Positions 23,924 to 32,807 of a stretch of 39,890 bases of DNA are shown piece after piece. The stretch lies in the NCBI GenBank assembly GCA_017525235.1, contig JAFXTC010000042.1:1-39890 (forward strand). The letters run 5' to 3'. Every line of letters begins with the position of its first letter. Position 1 is the first letter of the stretch. Below the pieces are notes generated by a model, which searched no databases, was not told the DNA's origin, and was given only the letters and a program-made list of their open reading frames with translations. This DNA is from Bacteroidaceae bacterium. GTDB taxonomy: Bacteria > Bacteroidota > Bacteroidia > Bacteroidales > Bacteroidaceae. Both the position numbers and the translations under genes were made by a program.

Positions 23924-25879
23924 TCATTTCTTCATCTTTTTTGCTACCCATAGTACCCATTCGTCAATATTGTCGGTCAGTTGCTTGGGGTAAGGCAGGG
24001 GAATGATAACGTCTGGCTTATAGCCGGGATTGCGTTCCAAGCAACCTTTCTCGAATTCCTCATCAACGGTCATAGGATAGGTTAGGGTAATGTTTGTATG
24101 CGGCAGGCTGATGGTATTACAGTTACCGGTCTGCTCACAACCCATAGTGCGTTCGCGGCCATAAACCTTAGCATGGCTCAGCGAGAAGTTGCGTACCATT
24201 TGTACAGGTGTTTCGGCAGCGCTGGCAGTTCCGTTGTCTATTATAATAGCCCCTTTGCGCACCAGCGGCGTATAAGGGTCAGTTCTTTTCTTAATAGTAA
24301 ACCAGTTGATGAGACTTCCTTCCCCTGTTCTTAAGGCTTCTTCCATTACTTGATCATAATAGCTACCAGGAGCGCCCTTGCAGTAATCCTTTAGGTGCCA
24401 GTAGTTTTCCATACCATTCTGGTAGTAGGAGGGTAAGTCTTTTTGCCCACTGCCATCACACATAAATGCAGTAAATAAGGTGCTGTACTCGTCACCTCCG
24501 CCTCCGTTTCCACGAAGATCTAAAATCAGGTACTTGCAGCCGGAAAGCTTAAACTCTTGCTCCTTCTTCTCTAGCCAATCCCACGTTGGTACTTCGCCCA
24601 TGCATGATGGCAGACGTAGGAGGTAGGTATCTTTATCAACTTTGCAACCAACGGGCTCTGGAGCATATTTGGGGATGAGGGTTGGGTAGTCAACAAGAAC
24701 TTCTTTCTGCAGCTTCCAGAAGAACTCGGAGGTACAATTGGTGTGACGGTCAAAATTCTTATAAAACCAGAAAACGTAGCGTCCCACAGCTTCGTCAATA
24801 TTTATCTTGCCCTGCATCAGACGTGAAAGTAGCGAGTCTTTCATGGCCTTGTATTCGGCTTCGAAGCCATTGTGCATCAGAACGGGGAAAATAGCATTGT
24901 TACGTTCGTTGGCATCCACGCAATAGTCAAAGGTCTCAAACGCTTTGCAGATAGAGTCCGGCTGGACGCCGTATTTTTCTTTGAAGCCGTCGGCATAGAA
25001 GCGTGAGATATCCTTCGTCATCACAGGAGCATCTGTGCCAAAGGTCTTCTGTATGTTCTGCGGCAAACCACAACGGTCCCAGACAGTAACGATGGGGTGA
25101 CCTGTGTCATCAATACTGGTAATGGAAATGGCATCTCTGTTGAACCAATGCACAATGCATGTCTGGTTGTAAAGTTCAAAAGCATTATCGCTCAGATAGG
25201 TACAAGGCGTAAACACGCATTCCATGGAACCTTTGGGGAATCTGGCATTGGGAATAACGGAAACAAAATCGTGGCTGCCAAAGATCTGATAGATATCCCG
25301 AGGACTATGCTCTATCCAATACTGCGAAGCGGCGTTATTATCCTGCTGCATGCCTCGCAGTTTCCATGCGCCCTGCAAAAGATGTGTCTTGGCTCCCAGC
25401 TTCATCTGCAGAAGGTTCAATGCTCTCTGGATGAGGTCCGAGGAGTCTCTTACCTGTACATATAGTTCGTCCGAATTTGTCTGGTAGGGAAACAAAACCT
25501 CGTTGAAAGCGCTCCTGTCGTTAAACCAGCGCAATGTGAAAGTGCTGTCTGTAACATCAAAAATCTGCACTCCTTTGTTCTCTATTTTAGACAGTTCGCC
25601 CGTGTAAACCATTGGCTTGTTACTAGAGATGGTGAAAGAGATAGGCTGATGGTCCCATGCCCTTGGTTGATAAGAAAACATGAGCGCCAGCGAATCAAGT
25701 CCAAGCTTATACTGTTTGAAGTTTGCCTCCACATGTTTTCCGTCCTGATGGACTACCTCCGTGAGTTTGTAAAGCCCCTTGGGATTGGATGTCTGAGCCG
25801 TTATAGACTGATAAAAGGCCCCAAATGCCATGATAACAAATATAAACTTCAGTTGCCAAGCGATGCGCAAATGTCTCAT
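23924..25879 (-). CDS. Secreted S41-family peptidase (C-terminal processing protease-like)
   Basis: 651 residues with a signal peptide (1-29, ending SITAQ). The N-terminal half (about 30-330) is a beta-rich region with lipocalin-like features (FTLRWFNDRSAF, YWIEHSPRDIYQIFGS) found in several Bacteroidetes secreted proteins. The S41 domain follows: LILDLRGNGGGGDEY (about 455-470) and the nucleophile Ser553 in NGTASAAETPVQM. The C-terminal P-G-Y-x-P-D-V-I-I-P is also typical of the fold. The usual PDZ domain is not evident. Probably periplasmic or surface-attached; substrate unknown. It has its own promoter. Confidence 0.88.
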   Translation of the reverse strand: MRHLRIAWQLKFIFVIMAFGAFYQSITAQTSNPKGLYKLTEVVHQDGKHVEANFKQYKLGLDSLALMFSYQPRAWDHQPISFTISSNKPMVYTGELSKIENKGVQIFDVTDSTFTLRWFNDRSAFNEVLFPYQTNSDELYVQVRDSSDLIQRALNLLQMKLGAKTHLLQGAWKLRGMQQDNNAASQYWIEHSPRDIYQIFGSHDFVSVIPNARFPKGSMECVFTPCTYLSDNAFELYNQTCIVHWFNRDAISITSIDDTGHPIVTVWDRCGLPQNIQKTFGTDAPVMTKDISRFYADGFKEKYGVQPDSICKAFETFDYCVDANERNNAIFPVLMHNGFEAEYKAMKDSLLSRLMQGKINIDEAVGRYVFWFYKNFDRHTNCTSEFFWKLQKEVLVDYPTLIPKYAPEPVGCKVDKDTYLLRLPSCMGEVPTWDWLEKKEQEFKLSGCKYLILDLRGNGGGGDEYSTLFTAFMCDGSGQKDLPSYYQNGMENYWHLKDYCKGAPGSYYDQVMEEALRTGEGSLINWFTIKKRTDPYTPLVRKGAIIIDNGTASAAETPVQMVRNFSLSHAKVYGRERTMGCEQTGNCNTISLPHTNITLTYPMTVDEEFEKGCLERNPGYKPDVIIPLPYPKQLTDNIDEWVLWVAKKMKK

Positions 25880-25934
25880 TGGATTTGTGTGTTAAAAATC
25901 TAATAATATGTAGTATGTCTTTATATTTTGACGA

Positions 25935-25966
25935 CAAAGATATAAGGATTTTTTGAAACGACCAAA
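25935..25966 (-). promoter_or_regulatory. Promoter of the S41 peptidase gene
   Basis: Minus strand: TTTG (25966-25963), 20 bp, TATCTTTG (25942-25935). Leader of about 50 nt to the ATG at 25879. Confidence 0.7.
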
Positions 25967-26047
25967 GTTTTCGTACCGTTACCTTGAAAAAAGAGTATGA
26001 TGTGTTGAATGGTCATTTTCTGAGGTAACTTTTCATCTGATGCAATG

Positions 26048-28495
26048 TCAGATATTTTGTGCCTGTAGCAACAATGTCTTTGTCAGTTTTCTGTTTGCAT
26101 CCTTCACTTTAAGCGTGATGGTGCCCACCTGTTTACAACTTCGTACAACTACCACAAGTTGACCGTTAAACAGCTTCATGGTAGGTTGGGTAAAGGGTTC
26201 TAGGCTTGTGGCGTCACCATTGCAGACAGCTTCAAACTTTCCGGCACCTGTGACTTCAAAGGTCAGTTGATCATCGGCCTCTGGTACGAGAGTTCCTTTT
26301 GCATCAGTGAGCGAAACGGTGACGAAAGCCAAGTCATTGCCGTCGGCCTTTAGGAACGGAGCATCATGCTGCGTCCATACATCAAGTTGCAATTGGGCAG
26401 GTTTCCCTGCGGTTCTCAACAATTTTTCTCCTGCGGCATTGCCATCAGCATCATAAACAACAACCTTCAGTTCGCCTGGTTCATACTTCACATCGTTCCA
26501 GCGCAGACGGTAACGGTCGAGGCGGTTGTCTTCTTTCATTTTTTCATTTTTTGAATCTTCCATTTTTGTCCTTCTTCCCTGCGAGATTCCGTTCACAAAG
26601 AGTTCAGCACTGGGGTAGTCCGTGTAGCAATAGACTGGTGTCACCTCACCCCGACGTTCCTTGCCCCACGTCCAGTGTGGCAGCAGATGGATGGTGTGGT
26701 CTGTAGTGTTCCAGCGTGAACGGTACAGGAAGTAGCGATCCTTGGGCAATCCGGCAAGGTCGCAGATGCCGAAGTAGCTGCTGCGCGACGGCCAGTATTC
26801 ATCGTATGGCGTAGGCTCACCCAGATAGTCGAAGCCCGTCCATACGAACTCTCCGATTACCCACGGCTTGTCATCCTGCCAACGCCAGTCGTCATCGGGC
26901 AGGTTCGACCACCAGCAATGCTCCACATCATAGCCTGAGCACTGACCATCAGGGTGTTGGGGCTTATCCGAAGGTGTTACAGGGAAATAATAGGTGCCAC
27001 GCGATGAGACAGTAGAAGCTGTTTCTGAGCCAAGCAAAAAGCCCTGAGTAAGCATATCGTGGGCCTTTTGGTATTTATTCAGGCGGTAGTTTAGACCCGG
27101 TATGTCCATTGCCTGCAGAAAACCGCTCTTCAATGCATTATCCCCTTGGTCGCAGCCCTGTGTCACGGGCCGTGTGGGGTCCAGTGCATGACAGATGCCC
27201 TGCAAGTGGATGGCAGTCTGTCGTCCTTCCTCGCTCCATTGCTCAGGCACCTCGTTTCCGATGCTCCACATCACAATGCACGGATGGTTGCGATGAGCGA
27301 GTACCAAATTGGTGATATCGCGTTCGTTCCAGTCACGGAAGAAGCGGGAATAACCGTTCTTACACTTGGGATAGTTCCACATATCGAAACTCTCGGCCAT
27401 CACCATCATACCCAGCGAGTCGCAGATCTCCATCTGCCACTGCGAGGGCATGTTGTGCGAGGTGCGGATGGCATCGCAACCCATCTCCTTCATCATCTTC
27501 ACTTGTCGGATGAGGGCCGCTTTGTTGACGGCAGCACCCAAAGGCCCGAGGTCGTGGTGCAGACAGACACCCTTTATTTTACGTGTTTGGCCGTTCAGTT
27601 GGAAACCGTGTTCGCGGCTGACGCGAACGGTGCGGATGCCCACGTTGACGGTCTTCTCATCCACGATGCGATTGTCTTCTGATGTCAGTCTTGCCACCAA
27701 CTTATATAAATAAGGTGTTTCTGGCGACCATAGTTTAGGCTCCTTTACTGTCAGTTTGGCGTTAATGCTATTCTTCCTGTTAGGGTCGGTGGGCTTTACT
27801 GCAGCCACCTCCACCCCGTCGGCATCCAGCAGCGAGAAGAAATACCGTATGCCATCAGCAACCTGTTCCACATCCATATCTATCTGCAGATCTGCTTTAT
27901 CCTTGCTGATCGACATGGTACGTACGAACAGGCTCCAGTCGTCGATATACACCTTAGGCGTGAGTACCAACTTCACCGGCCTATAGATGCCAGCCCCTGG
28001 ATACCATCGTGAGCTCTCCTCCATATTCTTCAGGCTTACCTCCAAGAGATTGTCGCCCAACCTCACCAGTTTCGTCACGTCCAAACGGAACGTGTTGTAG
28101 CCATAAGCCCAGCAACCTGCCAATTGGCCGTTTACCGTCACTACCGGTTCAGACATCGCTCCATCGAACACCAGTTCGGCATGGCCATCGAAGTTCTGCG
28201 GAATGGTGAACGTCCGCTTGTAAAAGCCCTCGCCTATCCAGGGGAGTGCCCCCGACCGCCCAGTCTTCTCCGTTGCTTCCGTCTCGCCGTTTTGCACGAT
28301 GGCTACTGTTTGCATGTCCCACTTCTTGTCGAAGGGTCCGCTGATAGCCCAGTCGTGCGGCACGCTGACCTCCTGCCAGCTCTGTCCGTCGCGTGAGAAC
28401 TGCCAGCCATTAGACAGCATAATCTCTGTTCGCCCTTGGGCAAATCCCACTAGCGAGGCAACAGCAACCAATATTATTAAAGGAACACGTTTCAT
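26048..28495 (-). CDS. Secreted glycoside hydrolase family 2 (beta-galactosidase-like)
   Basis: 815 residues, signal peptide 1-19/20. Order: sugar-binding jellyroll (about 25-180, VPHDWAISGPFDK, RWYPGAGIYR), Ig-like domain (180-290), TIM barrel (295-605), then C-terminal Ig-like domains. Acid/base Glu is E415 in MWSIGNEVPE; the nucleophile is most likely E491 in LLGSETAST, with GEFVWTGFDYLGEP (548-561) forming the conserved wall of the active site. This subgroup includes beta-galactosidases and some beta-glucuronidases, so the sugar is not certain. Around residues 644-655 a lysine/glutamate-rich insert (MEDSKNEKMKED) is encoded by a short A-rich repeat and is not typical of the family. Divergent from the GH106-like gene, sharing a 179-bp control region. 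Confidence 0.92.
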   Translation of the reverse strand: MKRVPLIILVAVASLVGFAQGRTEIMLSNGWQFSRDGQSWQEVSVPHDWAISGPFDKKWDMQTVAIVQNGETEATEKTGRSGALPWIGEGFYKRTFTIPQNFDGHAELVFDGAMSEPVVTVNGQLAGCWAYGYNTFRLDVTKLVRLGDNLLEVSLKNMEESSRWYPGAGIYRPVKLVLTPKVYIDDWSLFVRTMSISKDKADLQIDMDVEQVADGIRYFFSLLDADGVEVAAVKPTDPNRKNSINAKLTVKEPKLWSPETPYLYKLVARLTSEDNRIVDEKTVNVGIRTVRVSREHGFQLNGQTRKIKGVCLHHDLGPLGAAVNKAALIRQVKMMKEMGCDAIRTSHNMPSQWQMEICDSLGMMVMAESFDMWNYPKCKNGYSRFFRDWNERDITNLVLAHRNHPCIVMWSIGNEVPEQWSEEGRQTAIHLQGICHALDPTRPVTQGCDQGDNALKSGFLQAMDIPGLNYRLNKYQKAHDMLTQGFLLGSETASTVSSRGTYYFPVTPSDKPQHPDGQCSGYDVEHCWWSNLPDDDWRWQDDKPWVIGEFVWTGFDYLGEPTPYDEYWPSRSSYFGICDLAGLPKDRYFLYRSRWNTTDHTIHLLPHWTWGKERRGEVTPVYCYTDYPSAELFVNGISQGRRTKMEDSKNEKMKEDNRLDRYRLRWNDVKYEPGELKVVVYDADGNAAGEKLLRTAGKPAQLQLDVWTQHDAPFLKADGNDLAFVTVSLTDAKGTLVPEADDQLTFEVTGAGKFEAVCNGDATSLEPFTQPTMKLFNGQLVVVVRSCKQVGTITLKVKDANRKLTKTLLLQAQNI
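26534..26566 (-). repeat. In-frame A-rich repeat inside the GH2 gene
   Basis: On the coding (minus) strand, A6-TG units of period 8 occur twice, flanked by related words. They encode the hydrophilic stretch NEKMKED in a loop after the NGISQGRRT strand. The insert keeps the frame. Confidence 0.55.
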
Positions 28496-28524
28496 TTTTT
28501 TAAAGATAATTATGGTTCAGACCG

Positions 28525-28532
28525 CAAAAATA
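28525..28532 (-). promoter_or_regulatory. -7 element of the GH2 gene
   Basis: Minus strand TATTTTTG (28532-28525), leader of about 25 nt to the ATG at 28495. No clear TTTG at -33, so it may need an activator. Confidence 0.5.
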
Positions 28533-28558
28533 TGTATTCATCCCCTACTCTCACTTGA

Positions 28559-28615
28559 ATATTTGATATTTCAACTGCACAATTTGACAATTTGTATAGG
28601 TAAAATGTCAAATAT
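28559..28615. promoter_or_regulatory. Inverted repeat in the divergent GH2/GH106 control region
   Basis: ATATTTGA (28559-28566) and TCAAATAT (28608-28615) are exact inverted copies 41 bp apart, flanking a direct repeat of CAATTTG (28580-28594 region). They lie between the two -7 boxes, where an activator or repressor shared by both glycosidase genes would bind. The AT-rich context makes chance a real alternative. Confidence 0.35.
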
Positions 28616-28641
28616 CCAAGCACCAATAATGCTTAAGGTTG

Positions 28642-28649
28642 TATTTTTG
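28642..28649 (+). promoter_or_regulatory. -7 element of the GH106-like gene
   Basis: TATTTTTG with a leader of about 21 nt to ATG 28675. There is no TTTG at the -33 position, as for the divergent gene, which suggests both depend on a regulator. Confidence 0.5.
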
Positions 28650-28674
28650 TAAACAAAATTATTAACTATAGACA

Positions 28675-31600
28675 ATGAAAAGAATCCTATTCCTGCTTCT
28701 TTTAGTTGTGCTGACTACACCCCAACTCCTTCAGGGAGGAAAATCCCACACGTATCCTGCAGTACCTGATAGTACTCTGCTCCATCGTCCTTTCGGCAAG
28801 GCCGATGAGAAAGCGTTCCTGCATCCCGACCGCATCTTTTATCCTGAGACATGGTTTCACTTTGTCAATGGAAACGTAAGCAGAGAAGGAATCACACGCG
28901 ACTTGGAGGCTATCGCACAATCGGGCATTCAGGGCATCCAACTATTTCACGGACGCATGAACGATGCTGTTTGGCCTGGTACCGAGGAGCCCATAGAATG
29001 TCTGACGCCGAAATGGGAAGACCTGGTGCGCCACACAGCCAACGAGGCACACAGGCTGGGAATGCGGTTCAGCCTGCAAACCTGTCCCGGATGGGCTATG
29101 AGCGGTGGACCATGGATTAAGCCAGAGCAAGCAATGCGCCACCTTATTTATACACGCACGCACGCGGAAGGGGGCAAGTTGGTGGAGGTGAACCTGCCCA
29201 TAGATGCCAAGGAAGAATGGCGCGACTGGCGAGACATCTGTGTGCTGGCCTTTCCCACGCCACAAGGTGACAACAATAGTTATTGCGAGGTGGAAGAGGT
29301 CCGTGCCGATAATCATCAGCAGGAATGGGAACGCTTGCTGAAAGAGGGCAAAGACTTCGTGATGCCCCCCACACAGCCAAGCAAACCTTACCGCTTTAGC
29401 CTAAGACTCAAGAATGCTGAGAAGGCTCGCTCGGTGGAGTTCAATCCTATTAATGACTTCAGTCATCCCTTCTGTATACAGCCTGACATCCATGTGCGCA
29501 TCCTTGCCGATAACCAAGTATTATTGGACACAGACTTTCCCGCCGGCAACTGGCAAGACTCTGAAATGGGTACGACATTTGCCCTTACAGACTTTTCCCC
29601 CGCCCTCTCAGTTAGGGAGGGAGCGAATACCTACAACATCGAGATTACGAACTTGCATGATATGCATATACGATATATGCGATTCCTGACTGCGGCACGC
29701 GGACATAACTGGGAGATGGAGGCAGGATGGACATCGAGACAAAGCCTCTCCCCTGCCCTCTCCCAAGGAGAGGGAGATTATTTTGTTCATCGGGATGAGG
29801 TTTTGGATATTTCTGATAAGATGGATGCTGACGGGCATCTGCACTGGAAGGCTCCGCAGGGAAAGTGGACCATCCTACGCATTGGACATGTGAACACAGG
29901 TCGACAGAACGGACCTGCCCCAAAAGAAGCTACAGGATGGGAGGTGAATAAGTTGGACACGGCCTTTGTCACCTATCAGTTTAACAGTTACATAGGTCGT
30001 TTGGCAGACGGGCCGCTAAAAGGTCTCCTGAATAATATGCTGATGGATAGTTGGGAGTGCGCCTCGCAGACATGGACACGATACATGAAGGATGAGTTCC
30101 AGGCGCGTCGCCACTACGACATGACCACTTGGATGCCAGCCCTCTTCGGCTGGGTCATAGACAACCGCGAGCAGACCAGCCAGTTCCTCGCCGACTGGCG
30201 ACGTACCATCCATGAGCTTTTTACCCAGAACTTTTATGGACACATGACACGCTTGGCACATGAGAAGGGTATGACGGCAAGCTATGAGACGGCAGCAGGC
30301 GATATCTTCCCAGCCGAACCAATGGAATATTATAAATACGCCGATGTGCCTATGACCGAATACTGGCAACCCTTTGACAATTTCTTGGCAAACCATAACT
30401 TCAAACCTATACGTCCTACAGCTTCAGCTGCCCGAATGTATGGCAAACCACGTGTCAGCGCCGAGTCGTTTACCTCGTTCGTATTGACATGGGACGAGCA
30501 CCTGAGCATGCTGCGCGAGGTGGCCAATCAGAATATGGTGGAAGGCGTTACCCATACCGTCTTTCATACCTATACACATAATCCGGATCCCGAGCACTAC
30601 TTTCCCGGCACATCCTTTGGCAGTAGCATTGGCACGCCCTTCCTAAGGAAACAAACTTGGTGGCCCTACATGAAACACTTCAACACCTACTTGGCGCGTT
30701 GTGCCTTTATGCTGGAGCGTGGACGGCCTGTGAGCAGCGTTCTCTGGTATCTGGGTGACGAGACAGAACAGAAGCCCGACCAATACACTCCTTTCCCCGA
30801 GGGATTCAAATATGACTACTGCAACACCGATGCCTTGCTACATCGTATCAGTGTAAAGAACGGCAAATGGCAGACACCCGAGGGCATCAGTTACGACCTG
30901 TTGTGGATTCCCAAGCGCGGACGGCTTCTGCCTGAGACGCTTGAACGACTCTGTCAGTTAGTGGAACAAGGTGGCCGCCTTGTTGCCGAAGAACCTACAG
31001 AGATAGCCACCCTCTCAAACGACCAACAGCAAGCAGAGCGATACCAGAAGGCTAAGAAACAACTGTTTGGCAACAATGCCGTCATTCAAGGTACCTCCTT
31101 AACTGAAGCCTTGCAGCAATTGACCCTCAAGCCCGATGTGAAAGGCGCGGATATACGTTGGCTCCATCGCCAGGATGAGGGAGCCGATTGGTACATGGTT
31201 TGTCCACTACAGGAAAAGGACTTTAGCGGCACTGTTGAATTCCTGCAGACTGGACATGCTGAATTATGGAATCCCATGAATGGTTCAGTAACTCCCATAG
31301 CTACCCGCCAGAATGGCGAATATGCCTGCCTTGACCTCAATTTGAGTCGTGGCCAAATGTTGTTTGTGGTGTTTAGAGACTCTCCCTTCGCCCTCCCTGT
31401 TAGTGAGGGAACGGTCAGCAGGGCGGGGAGCGAGTTATGGACTCTCACATTCCCACAGGGATGGGGCATTGACGCACCTCTTACCCTTAATGAATTGATA
31501 CCATGGAAAGACCTGCCTCTGAGTGAGGAAGGAAAGGCGTTCTCAGGCACTGCCACCTACGAGACGACTTTGCATCTCGACCATAAGGCCAAAGGAAAAG

Positions 31601-31884
31601 TTATTTTGAATTTAGGCAAAGTAGAAGAAATTGCCGTTGTTGGCGTGAATGGCCATGTCACGGACACGCTTTGGGCAGAGCCTTACGAGACCGACATTAC
31701 CCGATATGTTAAAAAGGGACGTAACCGCCTGACCATTCAAGTCACCAGTACTTGGTATAACCGCCTCGTTTACGATGCACGTCTGCCCGAAAAAGAACGT
31801 AAAACTTGGGTCATCAACGGACCTTCGGGTAATTCTGAACTCCGCCCCTCTGGTCTCCTCGGGCCTGTAAAGATAATAAGGTAG
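28675..31884 (+). CDS. Secreted GH106-like glycosidase (alpha-L-rhamnosidase-like)
   Basis: 1069 residues, signal peptide about 1-22. The opening WFHFVNGNVSREGITRDLE, then GIQGIQLFHGRM, CPGWAMSGGPW, GPAPKEATGWEVNKL and the barrel words MLMDSWECASQTW, ASYETAAGDIF and PMTEYW follow the large Bacteroidetes family around GH106, which removes terminal rhamnose from plant pectin. The C-terminus is a jellyroll (TDITRYVKKGRNRLTIQVTS). Activity on rhamnose is inferred from family only. Three short stretches are out of character: SPALSVREG (about 309-317), SPALSQGEG (about 360-368) and SPFALPVSEG plus SRAGSE (about 903-918). They are the same palindromic DNA element read in the same frame. The gene ends 4 bp from the converging PorT-like gene. 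Confidence 0.87.
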   Translation: MKRILFLLLLVVLTTPQLLQGGKSHTYPAVPDSTLLHRPFGKADEKAFLHPDRIFYPETWFHFVNGNVSREGITRDLEAIAQSGIQGIQLFHGRMNDAVWPGTEEPIECLTPKWEDLVRHTANEAHRLGMRFSLQTCPGWAMSGGPWIKPEQAMRHLIYTRTHAEGGKLVEVNLPIDAKEEWRDWRDICVLAFPTPQGDNNSYCEVEEVRADNHQQEWERLLKEGKDFVMPPTQPSKPYRFSLRLKNAEKARSVEFNPINDFSHPFCIQPDIHVRILADNQVLLDTDFPAGNWQDSEMGTTFALTDFSPALSVREGANTYNIEITNLHDMHIRYMRFLTAARGHNWEMEAGWTSRQSLSPALSQGEGDYFVHRDEVLDISDKMDADGHLHWKAPQGKWTILRIGHVNTGRQNGPAPKEATGWEVNKLDTAFVTYQFNSYIGRLADGPLKGLLNNMLMDSWECASQTWTRYMKDEFQARRHYDMTTWMPALFGWVIDNREQTSQFLADWRRTIHELFTQNFYGHMTRLAHEKGMTASYETAAGDIFPAEPMEYYKYADVPMTEYWQPFDNFLANHNFKPIRPTASAARMYGKPRVSAESFTSFVLTWDEHLSMLREVANQNMVEGVTHTVFHTYTHNPDPEHYFPGTSFGSSIGTPFLRKQTWWPYMKHFNTYLARCAFMLERGRPVSSVLWYLGDETEQKPDQYTPFPEGFKYDYCNTDALLHRISVKNGKWQTPEGISYDLLWIPKRGRLLPETLERLCQLVEQGGRLVAEEPTEIATLSNDQQQAERYQKAKKQLFGNNAVIQGTSLTEALQQLTLKPDVKGADIRWLHRQDEGADWYMVCPLQEKDFSGTVEFLQTGHAELWNPMNGSVTPIATRQNGEYACLDLNLSRGQMLFVVFRDSPFALPVSEGTVSRAGSELWTLTFPQGWGIDAPLTLNELIPWKDLPLSEEGKAFSGTATYETTLHLDHKAKGKVILNLGKVEEIAVVGVNGHVTDTLWAEPYETDITRYVKKGRNRLTIQVTSTWYNRLVYDARLPEKERKTWVINGPSGNSELRPSGLLGPVKIIR
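29603..29621 (+). repeat. In-frame palindromic element, copy 1
   Basis: CCCTCTC (29603-29609) pairs with GGGAGGG (29615-29621) around AGTTA, with one G-T pair. It encodes the ALSVREG part of SPALSVREG. Confidence 0.6.
29756..29774 (+). repeat. In-frame palindromic element, copy 2
   Basis: CCCTCTCC (29756-29763), CAA loop, GGAGAGGG (29767-29774): a perfect 8-bp stem. It encodes the ALSQGEG part of SPALSQGEG, in the same frame as copy 1. Confidence 0.65.
31383..31434 (+). repeat. In-frame palindromic element, copy 3 (longer)
   Basis: Inner stem CCCTCCC (31391-31397) with GTGAGGG (31103+300, i.e. 31403-31409) around TGTTA with one mismatch, and a partial outer stem linking CTCCC...GCCCT on the left with AGGGCGGGGAG on the right. 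It encodes SPFALPVSEG and SRAGSE. Same frame as the other two copies. Confidence 0.6.
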
Positions 31885-31888
31885 ATTC

Positions 31889-32605
31889 TTACTCGAAGTT
31901 AAGGGTAAGGACGATCATCTTGGCATGACCGCCATCAACACTTTGGGTATACTTGTACAAAGTCTTATCGATAAGGTCTGAACGGTCTTTCTTTATAATA
32001 TTCAGCAAGCCAAAGCAGAACTTCAACTCAGGATTCAACTTAAAGAAAGGAAGATAGATGTCGCAGCCCATACCCACCTCAATATAGCAATCAAAAGGGT
32101 TCGTCCTTAACGCTCCGTGCTTACGGGCGGTAAGATCGATTGTCGGACTAACACCTGCAATCAGATACGGACGGAAGTTATTGTAACGCGGAGCAGCAAA
32201 CTTTACATCTATAGGAATAGAAAGGTAGCAACTCTTCATATTCTGCGTAGTGTCTCTTTGGCTTACCTGCTCATGAAACTTTACATGCTTCTGCCCAAAA
32301 TGTATGGTGGGCGCCAAACGCAAAGAAAAGTGATTATTAAGGCGCAACTCACCCAGCACACCTACGGTGAAGCCCGGGTTATAGTTGTCAACATCGGCAT
32401 ACCACTGTTCTCCCTCTTCCGTCACAAAACCATTATTGCGCAACTCCATATCCTGCAGATGGAAACCAAGAAGAAAACCATAATGCAATTTGCGGTAATC
32501 AAGGTACGGGCGATTCATTACCTTACGCGGTTGAGCCACGACACCTCCGACACAGCAGAATGCCAATAATGCAAGAATTAATATCCTAATACGTATTTTC
32601 ATCAT
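31889..32605 (-). CDS. PorT-like outer-membrane beta-barrel protein
   Basis: 238 residues from ATG 32605 (next codon is also ATG); a longer frame to 32698 is open, but only this start opens a signal peptide, ending GVVAQ. The mature part has alternating beta strands and the pattern RKLHYGFLLGFHLQDMEL, LRLAPTIHFGQK, NFRPYLIAGVSP, EVGMGCDIYLPFFKLNPELKF and a C-terminal strand ending LTLNFE, as in PorT family barrels. PorT is required for type IX secretion in Porphyromonas, and several cargo proteins with sorting domains are in this window, which supports the call. A general outer-membrane barrel of the same superfamily is the alternative. It converges on the GH106-like gene with 4 bp between stop codons. 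Confidence 0.72.
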   Translation of the reverse strand: MMKIRIRILILALLAFCCVGGVVAQPRKVMNRPYLDYRKLHYGFLLGFHLQDMELRNNGFVTEEGEQWYADVDNYNPGFTVGVLGELRLNNHFSLRLAPTIHFGQKHVKFHEQVSQRDTTQNMKSCYLSIPIDVKFAAPRYNNFRPYLIAGVSPTIDLTARKHGALRTNPFDCYIEVGMGCDIYLPFFKLNPELKFCFGLLNIIKKDRSDLIDKTLYKYTQSVDGGHAKMIVLTLNFE

Positions 32606-32708
32606 GAAAATAACGTAAAAGGTGGGAGCTTTATTGTCTAAATCACTATTTTTGATGAGAAAGTGAAAAAAACAAAGCCAACATGATGCAAGAATCACTA
32701 AAATTAAT

Positions 32709-32716
32709 TACCTTTG
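32709..32716 (+). promoter_or_regulatory. Candidate -7 element of the ferredoxin gene
   Basis: TACCTTTG, about 90 bp before the ferredoxin ATG. No TTTG at the proper distance upstream. The heptanucleotide array 32730-32757 would then lie in the leader. Confidence 0.45.
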
Positions 32717-32729
32717 TCACTCGAAGCGA

Positions 32730-32757
32730 GACTTTAGTCGTTAGACTTTAGACTTTA
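32730..32757 (+). repeat. Heptanucleotide array upstream of the ferredoxin gene
   Basis: GACTTTA, GTCGTTA, GACTTTA, GACTTTA; period 7. Same unit family as 6816-6843 and, on the other strand, 33134-33147. Confidence 0.8.
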
Positions 32758-32807
32758 GCTTATTGAGAAATGAATATTAACGTTTAACATTTATAAATTA
32801 TAAGATT

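Noticed and set aside
26035-26053. Hairpin ATCTGA/TCAGAT at the GH2 stop as terminator
   Set aside because: Only 6 bp and no T-run on the transcribed strand.
31500-31535. Possible fourth palindrome copy in the GH106-like gene (LPLSEEGKA)
   Set aside because: The stem is only CCTC/GAGG and the surrounding residues fit the family; chance is likely.
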